Origin: Allorhizobium pseudoryzae
GTDB taxonomy: Bacteria > Pseudomonadota > Alphaproteobacteria > Rhizobiales > Rhizobiaceae
DNA: 64,000 nucleotides
Assembly (NCBI RefSeq): GCF_011046245.1
Contig: NZ_CP049244.1
Span: 62,001 to 126,000 of the forward strand
Reading direction: 5' to 3'
Part shown: positions 17,566 to 26,244 of the stretch, piece after piece
Position numbering within the stretch: the first letter of the stretch is position 1
Layout of the letters: each line of letters opens with the position of its first letter
Position numbers and translations under genes: made by a program
The notes under the pieces: model-generated
What the model was told of the DNA's origin: nothing
Seen by the model: the letters and a program-made list of their open reading frames with translations, nothing else
Databases searched by the model: none

Positions 17566-18570
17566 ATGAAACGTTACGCCCGCATGCTTGCGTTGGGCGC
17601 GGCTCTTGCCGTGGCCGGCATCTCGTCTTCGATTGCTCACGCCGATACCGTGCTCAAGGCTTCGCACCAGTTCCCCGGCGGCAAGGGGGATATTCGCGAT
17701 GAAATGGTCCAGATGATCGCCCGTGAGGTCGCCGCCGCGAAGGTTGGCCTCACCATCCAGGTTTTCCCCGGCTCCTCGCTGTTCAAGCCGAACGACCAGT
17801 GGAACGCGGTGACCCGCGGCCTTCTCGACCTCACCTCGTTTCCGCTCGACTATGCATCCGGTCGCCATCCAGAGTTCTCGGCAACGCTGATGCCGGGGCT
17901 GGTCGGCAATTTTGACCGCGCCATGCGGCTGAACGATTCCCCCTTCATGAAGGATATCAAGGGGATCGTCGAAAAGCAGGGCGCCATCGTCATTGCCGAT
18001 GCCTGGCTCTCCGGCGCCTTTGCCTCCAAGAAGGGCTGCATCACCTCGCCGGACACGATGAAGGGGCAGGTCATCCGGGCCGCTGGCCCGGCGTTTGAGG
18101 AAATGCTGGCCGCGGCCGGCGCCTCCATCGCCTCCATGCCGTCTTCGGAAATCTATTCCGGCATGCAGACCGGGGTTCTGGACGCCGCCAACACCTCATC
18201 GGCAAGCTTTGTGTCCTACCGGCTGTTCGAGCAGGTCAAGTGCCTGACAGCGCCTGGCGAAAACGCGCTCTGGTTCATGTACGAGCCCGTGCTGATGTCG
18301 AAGCGTGTCTTCGACGGGCTGAACGCGGACCAGCAGAAAGCCATCCTGGCGGCGGGCGAGAAGGCCGAGGCCTATTTTAACGAAGAAGTCCGCAAGGGCG
18401 ACCAGCTGATGATCGATACCTTCAAGAAGGCCGGCGTCGAGGTGGTTGAAATGTCGAAGGCCGATTACGACGCCTGGCTCGCGATTGCCAAGGAGTCCGC
18501 CTACAAGAATTTCGCCGCCAAGGTTCCGGGCGGTGAAAAGCTGATCGAAGAGGCGTTGGCCGTCAAGTAA
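17566..18570 (+). CDS. matP: Malonate TRAP importer, periplasmic binding protein (DctP family)
   Basis: 334 residues. ATG at 17566 after AGGGAGGA; signal peptide MKRYARMLALGAALAVAGI with cleavage near AHADT. The mature chain has DctP features: LKASHQFPGGKGDIRDEM at the start, QVFPGSSLFKPNDQW, VIRAAGPAFEEML, and SSEIYSGMQTGVLDAANTSSASF. The substrate is inferred from the neighbours: malonyl-CoA decarboxylase and synthetase follow in the same operon, the arrangement known as matPQMAB in Sinorhizobium meliloti. Confidence 0.9.
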   Translation: MKRYARMLALGAALAVAGISSSIAHADTVLKASHQFPGGKGDIRDEMVQMIAREVAAAKVGLTIQVFPGSSLFKPNDQWNAVTRGLLDLTSFPLDYASGRHPEFSATLMPGLVGNFDRAMRLNDSPFMKDIKGIVEKQGAIVIADAWLSGAFASKKGCITSPDTMKGQVIRAAGPAFEEMLAAAGASIASMPSSEIYSGMQTGVLDAANTSSASFVSYRLFEQVKCLTAPGENALWFMYEPVLMSKRVFDGLNADQQKAILAAGEKAEAYFNEEVRKGDQLMIDTFKKAGVEVVEMSKADYDAWLAIAKESAYKNFAAKVPGGEKLIEEALAVK

Positions 18571-18588
18571 CGGCTCCACCTCACAAGG

Positions 18589-18607
18589 CGAGCCGGCGAC
18601 CGGCTCG
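18589..18607 (+). terminator. GC hairpin after matP
   Basis: CGAGCCGG-CGA-CCGGCTCG is a perfect 8-bp stem with a 3-base loop, followed by TCTTTCC, 18 bases after the matP stop. Likely a partial terminator or mRNA-stabilising element that keeps the binding protein in excess over the membrane subunits. Confidence 0.6.
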
Positions 18608-18638
18608 TCTTTCCACCGTCCGATCGGGGATTTCTTCC

Positions 18639-19193
18639 ATGGTGAAAGCCTATATCTGGGCCATCGGTCAGCTGTCACGCGCCTTTGCCGTGGTCGCGAC
18701 ACTTCTCATCATTGCCTCCATGCTGGTCGTCTGCCAGATGATCTTCCTGCGCTACGTCTTTGCTCTGCCGACCATATGGCAGACCGATTTCGTCGTGTTT
18801 TCCGCGACCGTCGCGATGTTCCTCGGCGCGCCTTACGTCCTCCTGAAGAACGGCCATGTCGGCGTCGATGTGGTCGAGATGATGGTCGGCGATCGTGCGC
18901 GCCTGTGGCTCCAGACCATCGGAAGCGTATGCGGACTGATCTTCTGTCTTGCCATGCTCGCGGCCAGCTGGATCCAGTTTCACGATGCCTGGGCCGGTGA
19001 CTGGCGCCATTCCAGCATGTGGGCGCCGCCTTTGTGGATTCCGCTCTCGGCCCTGCCGCTCAGCTTCGCGCTTCTGTGCCTGCAATACAGCGCGAGATTG
19101 CTGGGGCTTGTCCAGGCTCTGGCCGGAAACCGGGCAGCGCTTGATGCCACCCCAGAAACCCACGCCATTCCCGTCAAGGAGACCACTCGATGA
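18639..19193 (+). CDS. matQ: Malonate TRAP importer small membrane subunit (DctQ family)
   Basis: 184 residues with four hydrophobic segments, as expected for the small TRAP subunit. The DctQ-type motif is in the region FALPTIWQTDFVVFSATVAMFLGAPYVLLKNGHVGVDVVEMMV, which carries the conserved FxxGAxxxxxxxxHVxVD pattern. Its stop overlaps the start of the large subunit gene. Confidence 0.9.
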   Translation: MVKAYIWAIGQLSRAFAVVATLLIIASMLVVCQMIFLRYVFALPTIWQTDFVVFSATVAMFLGAPYVLLKNGHVGVDVVEMMVGDRARLWLQTIGSVCGLIFCLAMLAASWIQFHDAWAGDWRHSSMWAPPLWIPLSALPLSFALLCLQYSARLLGLVQALAGNRAALDATPETHAIPVKETTR

Positions 19194-20503
19194 GCACCCT
19201 GTCCGCCGGTCTGCTTCTCATTGTCTCGCTGTTCGTCCTGCTGGGCACCGGCATGCCGATTGCCTTTGCGCTCGGCCTGTCGGCGGTTGCCGCGCTGGTG
19301 CTGCAAAACGGCCTGCCGATCTTCTACATCCTTGGCGACACGATGTTTTCCGGCATTGCCAACCTTGCCTATGTCTCCATCCCAATGTTCGTGCTGATGG
19401 GGGCTGCCGTGGCATCGTCTCCGGCAGGGGCAGACCTCTATACGGCACTGGATCGATGGCTGAACCGCGTTCCTGGCGGGCTTGTGTTGTCGAACATCGG
19501 CGCCTGCGCCATCTTTTCCGGCATGACCGGCTCCTCGCCGGCCACCTGTGCCGCGATCGGCAAGATGGGCATTCCGGAAATGCTGAACCGCGGCTACCCG
19601 AACTCGGTCGCGACGGGGTCGATTGCGGCCGGGGGAACGCTCGGCATTCTCATCCCGCCCTCGGTGACCCTCATTGTCTACGGCATTGCGACGGAAACAT
19701 CGATCGGCCGCCTGTTCATGGCGGGCGTCCTTCCAGGCATCATGCTGACGGTGATGTTCATGATCTGGGCGGTGATCGACTGCAAACGCAAGGGGTATAA
19801 TTTCGACGCTCGTGCTGTCCGCTATACCCTGAAGGAACGATTGGTCGGCCTGCCGCGCATCCTGCCGTTCCTGCTGATCATCGCCGGCACGCTTTATGTT
19901 CTCTATGGCGGCGTGGCGACCCCTTCGGAAGCCGCCGGCGCCGGTGCCTTCCTCACGCTGCTGGTCGTGATCCTGGCTTATCGCCTGTTTCGCTTCCGCT
20001 CGGTGTCGACCATTTTCAGCTCCGCCATGCGCGAAAGCGTGATGATCATGATGATCATGGCCGCCGCCGAGCTTTTCGCCTTTGCGCTGTCTTCGCTCTA
20101 CATCACGCAGTCCATCGCCGAGACGATTGCCGCGCTCGATGTGAACCGCTGGGTCCTGATGGGCATCATCAACGTCTTCCTGCTGGTTTGCGGCATGTTC
20201 CTGCCGCCGATCGCGGTCATCGTGATGACAGCTCCGATGCTGTTTCCCATCGTGACGCAGGCAGGGTTCGATCCCTACTGGTTCGCCATCATCCTGACGA
20301 TCAACATGGAGGTCGGCCTCATCACCCCGCCGATCGGTCTCAACCTCTTCGTCATCAACGCCATTGCCCCGACCGTGCCGACCAAGGACGTGCTCTGGGG
20401 TGCCCTGCCCTATGTGCTGGTGATGTTCCTGGCCATCCTGATCCTCTGCATCTTTCCGGGCATCGCCACTTGGCTGCCCAACCACATGATGGGAGCGGTC
20501 TGA
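19190..20503 (+). CDS. matM: Malonate TRAP importer large membrane subunit (DctM family)
   Basis: 437 residues and about twelve hydrophobic segments, the usual size of the TRAP transport subunit. DctM motifs are GMPIAFALGLSAVAAL, ISIPMFVLMG-like VSIPMFVLMGAAVASS, GSSPATCAAIGKMGIPEM, GGTLGILIPPSVTLIVYG, and the C-terminal ITPPIGLNLFVIN. It overlaps matQ by four bases and matA by one base (TGATG). Confidence 0.93.
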   Translation: MSTLSAGLLLIVSLFVLLGTGMPIAFALGLSAVAALVLQNGLPIFYILGDTMFSGIANLAYVSIPMFVLMGAAVASSPAGADLYTALDRWLNRVPGGLVLSNIGACAIFSGMTGSSPATCAAIGKMGIPEMLNRGYPNSVATGSIAAGGTLGILIPPSVTLIVYGIATETSIGRLFMAGVLPGIMLTVMFMIWAVIDCKRKGYNFDARAVRYTLKERLVGLPRILPFLLIIAGTLYVLYGGVATPSEAAGAGAFLTLLVVILAYRLFRFRSVSTIFSSAMRESVMIMMIMAAAELFAFALSSLYITQSIAETIAALDVNRWVLMGIINVFLLVCGMFLPPIAVIVMTAPMLFPIVTQAGFDPYWFAIILTINMEVGLITPPIGLNLFVINAIAPTVPTKDVLWGALPYVLVMFLAILILCIFPGIATWLPNHMMGAV

Positions 20504-21933
20504 TGAACACCACTTCCTTTTTTGGGGATATGCTGCAGACGATTACCGATCGTGGCAAGCGACTGCTGTTCTCCAACCCGAAGGTGAGCGCCGCCGATCC
20601 GCTGACGGTGATGGAGCAGTTGTGCCAGTCTCTCTTGTCCAGCCGCGGTGAAGCCTCTGGCATGGCCTTGGCACGGGACGTGCTGGGGAACTGGCAGATG
20701 CTGCCGGCAGAGGGAAAACGCGATTTTCTGCATCTGCTTGTCACTCGTTTCGGCCCGGATACAGAACGACTGGAAAAGGCCATTGCGGGGTATCAGCAGA
20801 ACCCGACGGCAAAGACGCTGCTGGAACTGCATGTGTCTGCCGAACCCTTGCGGCAGGAGCTGATCCGGCGTCTCAACCTGGCACCGAACGGCACGGCAGC
20901 GCTGGTGCGGATGCGCGAAACGCTGCTTGGCCTGAAGCGGGAAAGCCCGGACCTTGAGGCACTGGATGCCGATTTCAGCCACCTCTTCGCCTCCTGGTTC
21001 AACCGCGGTTTCCTGATGCTAAAGCAGGTCAACTGGTCGACGCCCGCCGACATCCTGGAGAAGATCATCCGTTATGAGGCTGTCCACCACATCGGCAGCT
21101 GGGAAGAATTGCGGATGCGGCTCGCGCCGGAGGATCGTCGCTGCTTCGCCTTCTTTCATCCGCAGCTCGCCGATGACCCGCTGATTTTCGTCGAAGTGGC
21201 TTTGACGCGGCATACCCCGGCAGCCATCAGCGAGGTTCTGACGGAGGGCCGCGAGACCGTGCCCGCGGGCGAAGCGACAACCGCTGTCTTCTATTCGATT
21301 TCCAACTGCCAGGAGGGGCTGCGCGGCATCTCCTTCGGCAATTTCCTGATCAAGCAGGTCGTGGAAGACTTGCGGCGGGAGTTTCCGAAACTATCGACCT
21401 TCGTCACGCTGTCGCCAGTGCCCGGTTTCGCCGCGTGGCTGGCCCATGAGCGCAAGGCGGAGACGAGCGACATCCTGACCCGCCAGGACCAGGAGCGGCT
21501 TGCCATCCTCGACAGCGAGGACTGGGCCGATGATGATGAGCGTGTTCAAGCGCTGCAGCCTCTGCTCGCCAACGCCGCGGCCTGGTATTTCCTCAAGGCG
21601 CGGGATCGCAATGGTCGCGTGCTCGATCCTGTCGCCCGCTTCCATCTCGGCAACGGTGCCCGTCTCGAACAGTTAAACCTGTTCGGCGACCGATCTCGTC
21701 GCGCCATGCGCCAGTCACACGGGCTGATGGTCAACTATCTCTACAAACTTGACGACATCGAAGTGAATCACGAAGCGTTTGCCGCGCGTGGCGAAGTGGT
21801 TGCGGCCCCCTCGGTGCGCAGGCATCTACCGACGGATCGCGGCGTGCGCGCACTGGCGCCGCTGGACGGTGCACAGTCAAACAGTCAAAAGGATCACCAG
21901 GTCCTCAACAGCAACAGGGAGTTTCGTGCATGA
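20503..21933 (+). CDS. matA: Malonyl-CoA decarboxylase
   Basis: 476 residues, usual length for bacterial malonyl-CoA decarboxylase, which converts malonyl-CoA to acetyl-CoA and CO2. The catalytic-domain features are the RRCFAFFHPQLADDPLIFVEVALT segment, the SISNCQEGLRGISFGNFLIKQVVEDL segment and the TFVTLSPVPGFAAWL segment, all strongly conserved in the family, and the active-site region HLGNGARLEQLN-x-x-GDRS near the C-terminus. Start ATG at 20503 overlaps the matM stop. Its stop overlaps the matB start. Confidence 0.95.
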   Translation: MNTTSFFGDMLQTITDRGKRLLFSNPKVSAADPLTVMEQLCQSLLSSRGEASGMALARDVLGNWQMLPAEGKRDFLHLLVTRFGPDTERLEKAIAGYQQNPTAKTLLELHVSAEPLRQELIRRLNLAPNGTAALVRMRETLLGLKRESPDLEALDADFSHLFASWFNRGFLMLKQVNWSTPADILEKIIRYEAVHHIGSWEELRMRLAPEDRRCFAFFHPQLADDPLIFVEVALTRHTPAAISEVLTEGRETVPAGEATTAVFYSISNCQEGLRGISFGNFLIKQVVEDLRREFPKLSTFVTLSPVPGFAAWLAHERKAETSDILTRQDQERLAILDSEDWADDDERVQALQPLLANAAAWYFLKARDRNGRVLDPVARFHLGNGARLEQLNLFGDRSRRAMRQSHGLMVNYLYKLDDIEVNHEAFAARGEVVAAPSVRRHLPTDRGVRALAPLDGAQSNSQKDHQVLNSNREFRA

Positions 21934-23441
21934 GCAACCATCTTTTCGACGCGATCCGGAAAGGGTTGCAACCCGAAGCGCCGTTCATCGAAACGAAGGC
22001 GGGACGGATCTGGTCCTATGGCGACATGCTGTCTCTGTCCGGCCGGCTGGCCAACACGTTGATCGCGCTTGGCGTCACACCCGGCGATCGCGTCGCCGTG
22101 CAGGTGGAGAAGAGTCCGGAAGCGCTGATGCTCTATCTCGCCTGCGTGCGGGCCGGTGCCGTGTACCTGCCGCTCAACACCGCCTATACGCTCACGGAGC
22201 TCGACTATTTCATCGGCGACGCAGAGCCGCGCCTCGTTGTCTGCAGCCCGAAATCCCGCGAAGGACTTGGGCCGATCGCAGCCGCCCACGGCGCGCGTGT
22301 CGAAACGCTGGATGATCAGGGCGGCGGTTCGATGATCGAGGCAGCAGCCGGGGCTTCCGACGTATTTTCCGATATTGCACGTGGCCCGGACGACCTTGCG
22401 GCGATCCTCTATACCTCCGGAACGACCGGCCGATCGAAGGGCGCCATGCTGACGCATGACAATCTCCTGTCGAATGCACTGACACTTCGCGAATACTGGC
22501 GCTTCACCAGCGCGGACCGCCTCATCCATGCCCTGCCGATCTTCCACACGCATGGCCTGTTCGTCGCCTCGAACGTGACGCTGATTTCCGGCGCCTCAAT
22601 GTATTTCCTGCCGAAGTTCGATGCGGACGAGGCCTTGTCCCTGATGGCCAGCTCGACGGTGATGATGGGCGTGCCGACTTTCTATGTCCGCCTCGTCCAG
22701 TCGCCGCGCCTGACTCGCGAGGCGACGGTCGGAATGCGGCTCTTCATCTCCGGTTCCGCGCCGCTGCTGGCCGAGACCCATCGCCAGTTTCAGGCCATGA
22801 CGGGCAAGGCCATTCTGGAACGCTACGGCATGACCGAGACCAACATGAACACCTCAAACCCCTATGACGGCGAACGCATCGCCGGGACGGTCGGGTTTCC
22901 GCTGCCCGGCGTTTCTCTTCGTGTGACCGACCCCGAGACGGGCGCAGCCGTCGCCGATGGCGAGACCGGCATGATCGAGGTGAAGGGGCCGAACGTCTTC
23001 AAGGGCTATTGGCGCATGCCGGAAAAGACCGCGGCGGAATTCCGTACCGACGGTTTCTTCATCACCGGTGATCTCGGCAAGGTGGATGAGCGCGGCTATG
23101 TTCATATTGTCGGCCGGGGCAAGGACCTGGTGATTTCCGGCGGCTACAATGTCTACCCCAAGGAGGTCGAGACGGAGATCGATCAGATCGAGGGCGTCGA
23201 GGAAAGCGCCGTCATCGGCGTGCCGCATCCGGATCTTGGAGAAGGCGTCACCGCTGTCGTCGTCAAAAAGCCTGAGGCGGCTGTCGATGAGCGGGCGATC
23301 CTCATGCATCTCGAGCCGCGGCTGGCGCGCTACAAGCAGCCGAAACGCATCCTCTTCCAGGACGAACTTCCCCGCAACACCATGGGCAAGGTTCAGAAGA
23401 ATATCCTGCGCCAGACCTACGAAAACCTCTACGGACGTTAG
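21930..23441 (+). CDS. matB: Malonyl-CoA synthetase (malonate-CoA ligase)
   Basis: 503 residues, adenylate-forming (ANL) enzyme that makes malonyl-CoA from malonate, CoA and ATP. Visible motifs: the P-loop ILYTSGTTGRSKGAMLTHDNL (about residue 152), the A5 motif ERYGMTETNMNTSNPYDGER, the A7 motif FITGDLGKVDERGYVHIVGR, and the C-terminal lysine in PRNTMGKVQKN. The TETNMNTSNPYDGERIAGTVG segment is typical of MatB. ATGA overlap with matA. Confidence 0.95.
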   Translation: MSNHLFDAIRKGLQPEAPFIETKAGRIWSYGDMLSLSGRLANTLIALGVTPGDRVAVQVEKSPEALMLYLACVRAGAVYLPLNTAYTLTELDYFIGDAEPRLVVCSPKSREGLGPIAAAHGARVETLDDQGGGSMIEAAAGASDVFSDIARGPDDLAAILYTSGTTGRSKGAMLTHDNLLSNALTLREYWRFTSADRLIHALPIFHTHGLFVASNVTLISGASMYFLPKFDADEALSLMASSTVMMGVPTFYVRLVQSPRLTREATVGMRLFISGSAPLLAETHRQFQAMTGKAILERYGMTETNMNTSNPYDGERIAGTVGFPLPGVSLRVTDPETGAAVADGETGMIEVKGPNVFKGYWRMPEKTAAEFRTDGFFITGDLGKVDERGYVHIVGRGKDLVISGGYNVYPKEVETEIDQIEGVEESAVIGVPHPDLGEGVTAVVVKKPEAAVDERAILMHLEPRLARYKQPKRILFQDELPRNTMGKVQKNILRQTYENLYGR

Positions 23442-23489
23442 CCCGTCCGCCTGAAGAACCCTGGCGGTCGGCAACGACCATGAGATCAG

Positions 23490-23524
23490 ACCCTGCCCTG
23501 CGATACCTCGCGCGGCAGGGTTTC
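23490..23524 (+). terminator. Intrinsic terminator after matB
   Basis: ACCCTGCC (23490-23497) and GGCAGGGT (23514-23521) form an 8-bp stem with a 16-base loop, followed by TTTCG. It lies between the convergent ends of matB and the next GntR gene. Confidence 0.55.
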
Positions 23525-23564
23525 GATAAGACGTTGATGAGGTCGGTGCGCGGTGGGCGGCCAC

Positions 23565-24221
23565 TCACTGACCCGAGACGACCTTGATCAGGTCTGTCCG
23601 CACCGTCGCGATGTGATTGCGAAGCAAATCTGCAGAGCGTTCCCACTGCCCTTCCCGCAGCAGACGGATGAGTTCCGCGTGTTCGGCCATCGCCTTGTCC
23701 ATCGCCGCGCTGTTGGACAGCTGCAGACGTGTATAACGATCGCTCGTCTGCAACAGCGAGGCAACGATCTGCTGGCTGCGTGGCATCTCGGCACGGTGAT
23801 ACATGGCCATGTGCAGGTCGGCGTTCAGCCGCCCATAGTCATTGACCTGTCCCATGGCGATGGCGCGCACATATTCGGCCTGCTTTTCGTCCAGCGCAAC
23901 GAAATCCGCCTCCTGCAGACGTGGTGCTGATGCGAGCAGCAGGCGCGGTTCCAAGAGCAGGCGCAGATCGAACACATCGTCGATCTCCGATCTCGACAGC
24001 TCCGAGACGATCGCACCCTTCTGCGGCAGGATCTTCACAAGCCCCTCCGCCTCCAGCTGGAAGAGCACCTCGCGCACCGGAATCCGGCTCACGCCATAGG
24101 TCTCTGCCAGCGCATCCTGGCGTAGCTGCGTGCCGGCCGCAAAACGGCCGGAGAGGATCGCCTGACGGATCTCGTCCATCAGCGCCCCGGAGAGTGTCTT
24201 GTGTTTCAGCTTCAGTGCCAT
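23565..24221 (-). CDS. GntR-family regulator (FCD subfamily) of the second TRAP locus
   Basis: 218 residues: winged helix (LAETYGVSRIPVREVLFQLEAEGLVKILPQKGAIV, about 37-72) and FCD domain (DLRLLLEPRLLLASA, LNADLHMAMYHRAEMPRSQQIV, AMAEHAELIRLLREG) with the usual Asp/His metal pattern. It faces the TRAP operon across about 93 bp with an inverted repeat over the TRAP promoter. The neighbouring genes suggest it controls that operon (inference). Confidence 0.88.
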   Translation of the reverse strand: MALKLKHKTLSGALMDEIRQAILSGRFAAGTQLRQDALAETYGVSRIPVREVLFQLEAEGLVKILPQKGAIVSELSRSEIDDVFDLRLLLEPRLLLASAPRLQEADFVALDEKQAEYVRAIAMGQVNDYGRLNADLHMAMYHRAEMPRSQQIVASLLQTSDRYTRLQLSNSAAMDKAMAEHAELIRLLREGQWERSADLLRNHIATVRTDLIKVVSGQ

Positions 24222-24256
24222 GGCATCCAGCTACACGAAATCCGCAAAAAAGCCAG

Positions 24257-24290
24257 TTGACTTTCAAAATGTATAAAATCTACATTATAC
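24257..24290 (+). promoter_or_regulatory. Promoter and inverted-repeat operator of the second TRAP operon
   Basis: A -35-like TTGACT at 24257-24262 is followed after 18 bp by TACATT (24281-24286). The perfect inverted repeat GTATAA-N8-TTATAC (24271-24290) overlaps this -10, which fits repression by the divergent GntR protein. Confidence 0.55.
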
Positions 24291-24314
24291 GAAATTCGAG
24301 GGAACGATAGCAAA

Positions 24315-24938
24315 ATGAATCACACCTCCACAGGGCCTCGCGGCGGACGCCCCGCCGTTCCCGTCCGCGGACTGATTGCAGTCTCGGAAGGCATTCTCGC
24401 TGTCGAGAAAAGGGCGGTCGCCTTTTTCATGGCTCTGGTGATGGGCCTGATCCTGTTGAACGTTGTGACACGCTATGCCGGCGCCCCGCTCTACTGGGTG
24501 GATGAGGCCGCCGTTTATGCGGTGGTCTGGCTGACCTTCATCGGGGGATCGGCCCTGACACGTCTCAGGCTCGATTTCGCCGTGACGCTGCTGAGCGAAA
24601 AGCTGTCTCCGGCCAATGCCGGGCGGCTACAGGCACTGGCCACGTTCATTGCCCTCCTCTTTGCGATCGGGCTGGTCGCGATGTGCTGGGCGTGGATGGA
24701 TCCGATCGGCATCGCATCTGCCGGTTTCGATGCCCGCGAATACGCTGCGGAGAGCTTCAACTTTCTCTATACCGAGCATACCCAGACGCTGAACTGGCCG
24801 ACATGGATCGTCAGCCTGGTCGTTCCCCTGTTTGCCGTGACACTGACGCTTCATACCGCCGCCAACCTGGTGGAGGAGCTCGGGCTTGCGCCGAAGACGG
24901 TCCGTTCGGACTTCACCACCGCCGAGGGAGTGAACTGA
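24315..24938 (+). CDS. TRAP importer small membrane subunit (DctQ family)
   Basis: 207 residues, four hydrophobic segments. DctQ pattern in APLYWVDEAAVYAVVWLTFIGGSALTRLRLDFAVTLL. The loop after the third segment is longer than in MatQ (region SFNFLYTEHTQTLNWPTW). It is the first gene of a TRAP operon; the large subunit starts two bases after its stop. Confidence 0.88.
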   Translation: MNHTSTGPRGGRPAVPVRGLIAVSEGILAVEKRAVAFFMALVMGLILLNVVTRYAGAPLYWVDEAAVYAVVWLTFIGGSALTRLRLDFAVTLLSEKLSPANAGRLQALATFIALLFAIGLVAMCWAWMDPIGIASAGFDAREYAAESFNFLYTEHTQTLNWPTWIVSLVVPLFAVTLTLHTAANLVEELGLAPKTVRSDFTTAEGVN

Positions 24939-24939
24939 G

Positions 24940-26208
24940 ATGATCACGACCGCGGCTTTTCTGGTCATAATGCTCGTTGGCGTGCCGATCGGCCTCTGCC
25001 TCTGCATTTCCGCCGCCATCTACATCTGGGCGAGCGGCAATACGCTGCTTTTCCAGAGCTTCCCCGTTCAACTGTTCGGTGGTGTCGATAATTACGGCCT
25101 GATCTCCATCCCGCTGTTCGTGCTGATCGGAGAGGTGATGAACGGCGGCGGCATTACGCGCCGCATCATCGACATGACGATGGCCATGATCGGCGCGATG
25201 AAGGGCGGTCTCGCCTATGTCAACCTGATCGCCAACATGTTCGTCTCCTCGATCCTTGGGTCGGCGACGGCGCAGGTTGCCATCATGGCGCAGATGATGG
25301 TGCCGGAGATGGAGAAGAAGGGGTATGACAAGACCTTTGCAGCAGGTTTGACGGCCTATGCCGGCATGCTCGGTCCGATCATTCCTCCGTCGATCATGTT
25401 CGTCGTCTATTCCGTGCTGGCCCAGGTGCCGGTGGGCGACATGCTGGCGGCCGGCATGGTCCCGGGCATTCTCCTGACCGTCATCTTCTGCATCATCATC
25501 TTCCTGATGGGCTGGCTGGTCTATGACTACCCGCGCGGCGAACGGCGCACCCTTCGCGAACGTTTCAAGATCATCGTCGGGGCGCTTCCGACGCTGTCGA
25601 TCCCGATCATCATCGTCGGTTCGATCCTGGCCGGCCTTGCCAACCCGACGGAGGCCGCAGCGGTCGGCGTGGTTGCGGCCATTCTCGTCGGACGCTTCTG
25701 GATCGGCGAGCTTTCCCTTGCACAACTGCCGAAGATGCTGCTGCGGGCGGGGATCTATTCCTCCGTCGTGCTGCTGCTGGTCGCCGCCGCTGCGGTCTTC
25801 TCCTGGGTTCTTGTCTACGGCATGATTCCGCAGCAGGTGGCTGCCTGGGTGCAGACCATTGCGTCCGATCCGATCACCTTCCTGTTGCTCGTCAATGTGA
25901 TTTTGCTGGTGATCGGGACCGTGATCGACGGCGCTCCAGGCCTGATCATGACGGTGCCGATCCTGCTGCCGATCGCAACCGAGGTCTATGGCATCGATCC
26001 CGTGCATTTCGGCGTTGTCGTCGTGATCAACCTCGTCCTCGGTTTTCTCTCCCCGCCGGTCGGACTGTGCTTCTTCGTGGCGGCGGCGGTGACCGGTGCA
26101 AAGCCCGGCAAGATGTTCATCGTGACGCTCCCCTTCTTCTTTGCCGCATGCGCACTGCTGGTGCTGCTCTCCATCTTCCCCGCCATCTCGACCTTCTTCG
26201 TCAAGTGA
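24940..26208 (+). CDS. TRAP importer large membrane subunit (DctM family)
   Basis: 422 residues with about twelve hydrophobic segments. DctM motifs are VGVPIGLCLCISAAIY, GLISIPLFVLIGEVMNGGGITRRIID, SSILGSATAQVAIMAQMMVPEM, YAGMLGPIIPPSIMFVVYSVL, and the C-terminal FLSPPVGLCFFVAAAVTG. Good GAGGGAG site before the start. It forms one importer with its two neighbours. Confidence 0.92.
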   Translation: MITTAAFLVIMLVGVPIGLCLCISAAIYIWASGNTLLFQSFPVQLFGGVDNYGLISIPLFVLIGEVMNGGGITRRIIDMTMAMIGAMKGGLAYVNLIANMFVSSILGSATAQVAIMAQMMVPEMEKKGYDKTFAAGLTAYAGMLGPIIPPSIMFVVYSVLAQVPVGDMLAAGMVPGILLTVIFCIIIFLMGWLVYDYPRGERRTLRERFKIIVGALPTLSIPIIIVGSILAGLANPTEAAAVGVVAAILVGRFWIGELSLAQLPKMLLRAGIYSSVVLLLVAAAAVFSWVLVYGMIPQQVAAWVQTIASDPITFLLLVNVILLVIGTVIDGAPGLIMTVPILLPIATEVYGIDPVHFGVVVVINLVLGFLSPPVGLCFFVAAAVTGAKPGKMFIVTLPFFFAACALLVLLSIFPAISTFFVK

Positions 26209-26244
26209 CTGTCAGGCCAACCACAAAAACCAGAGGATGAACCA

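Noticed and set aside
18980..20485. Minus-strand open frame of about 500 codons opposite the malonate TRAP genes
   Set aside because: The plus strand encodes membrane proteins with DctM motifs and coupled starts. The antisense product is hydrophilic and repetitive in His, Asp and Arg.
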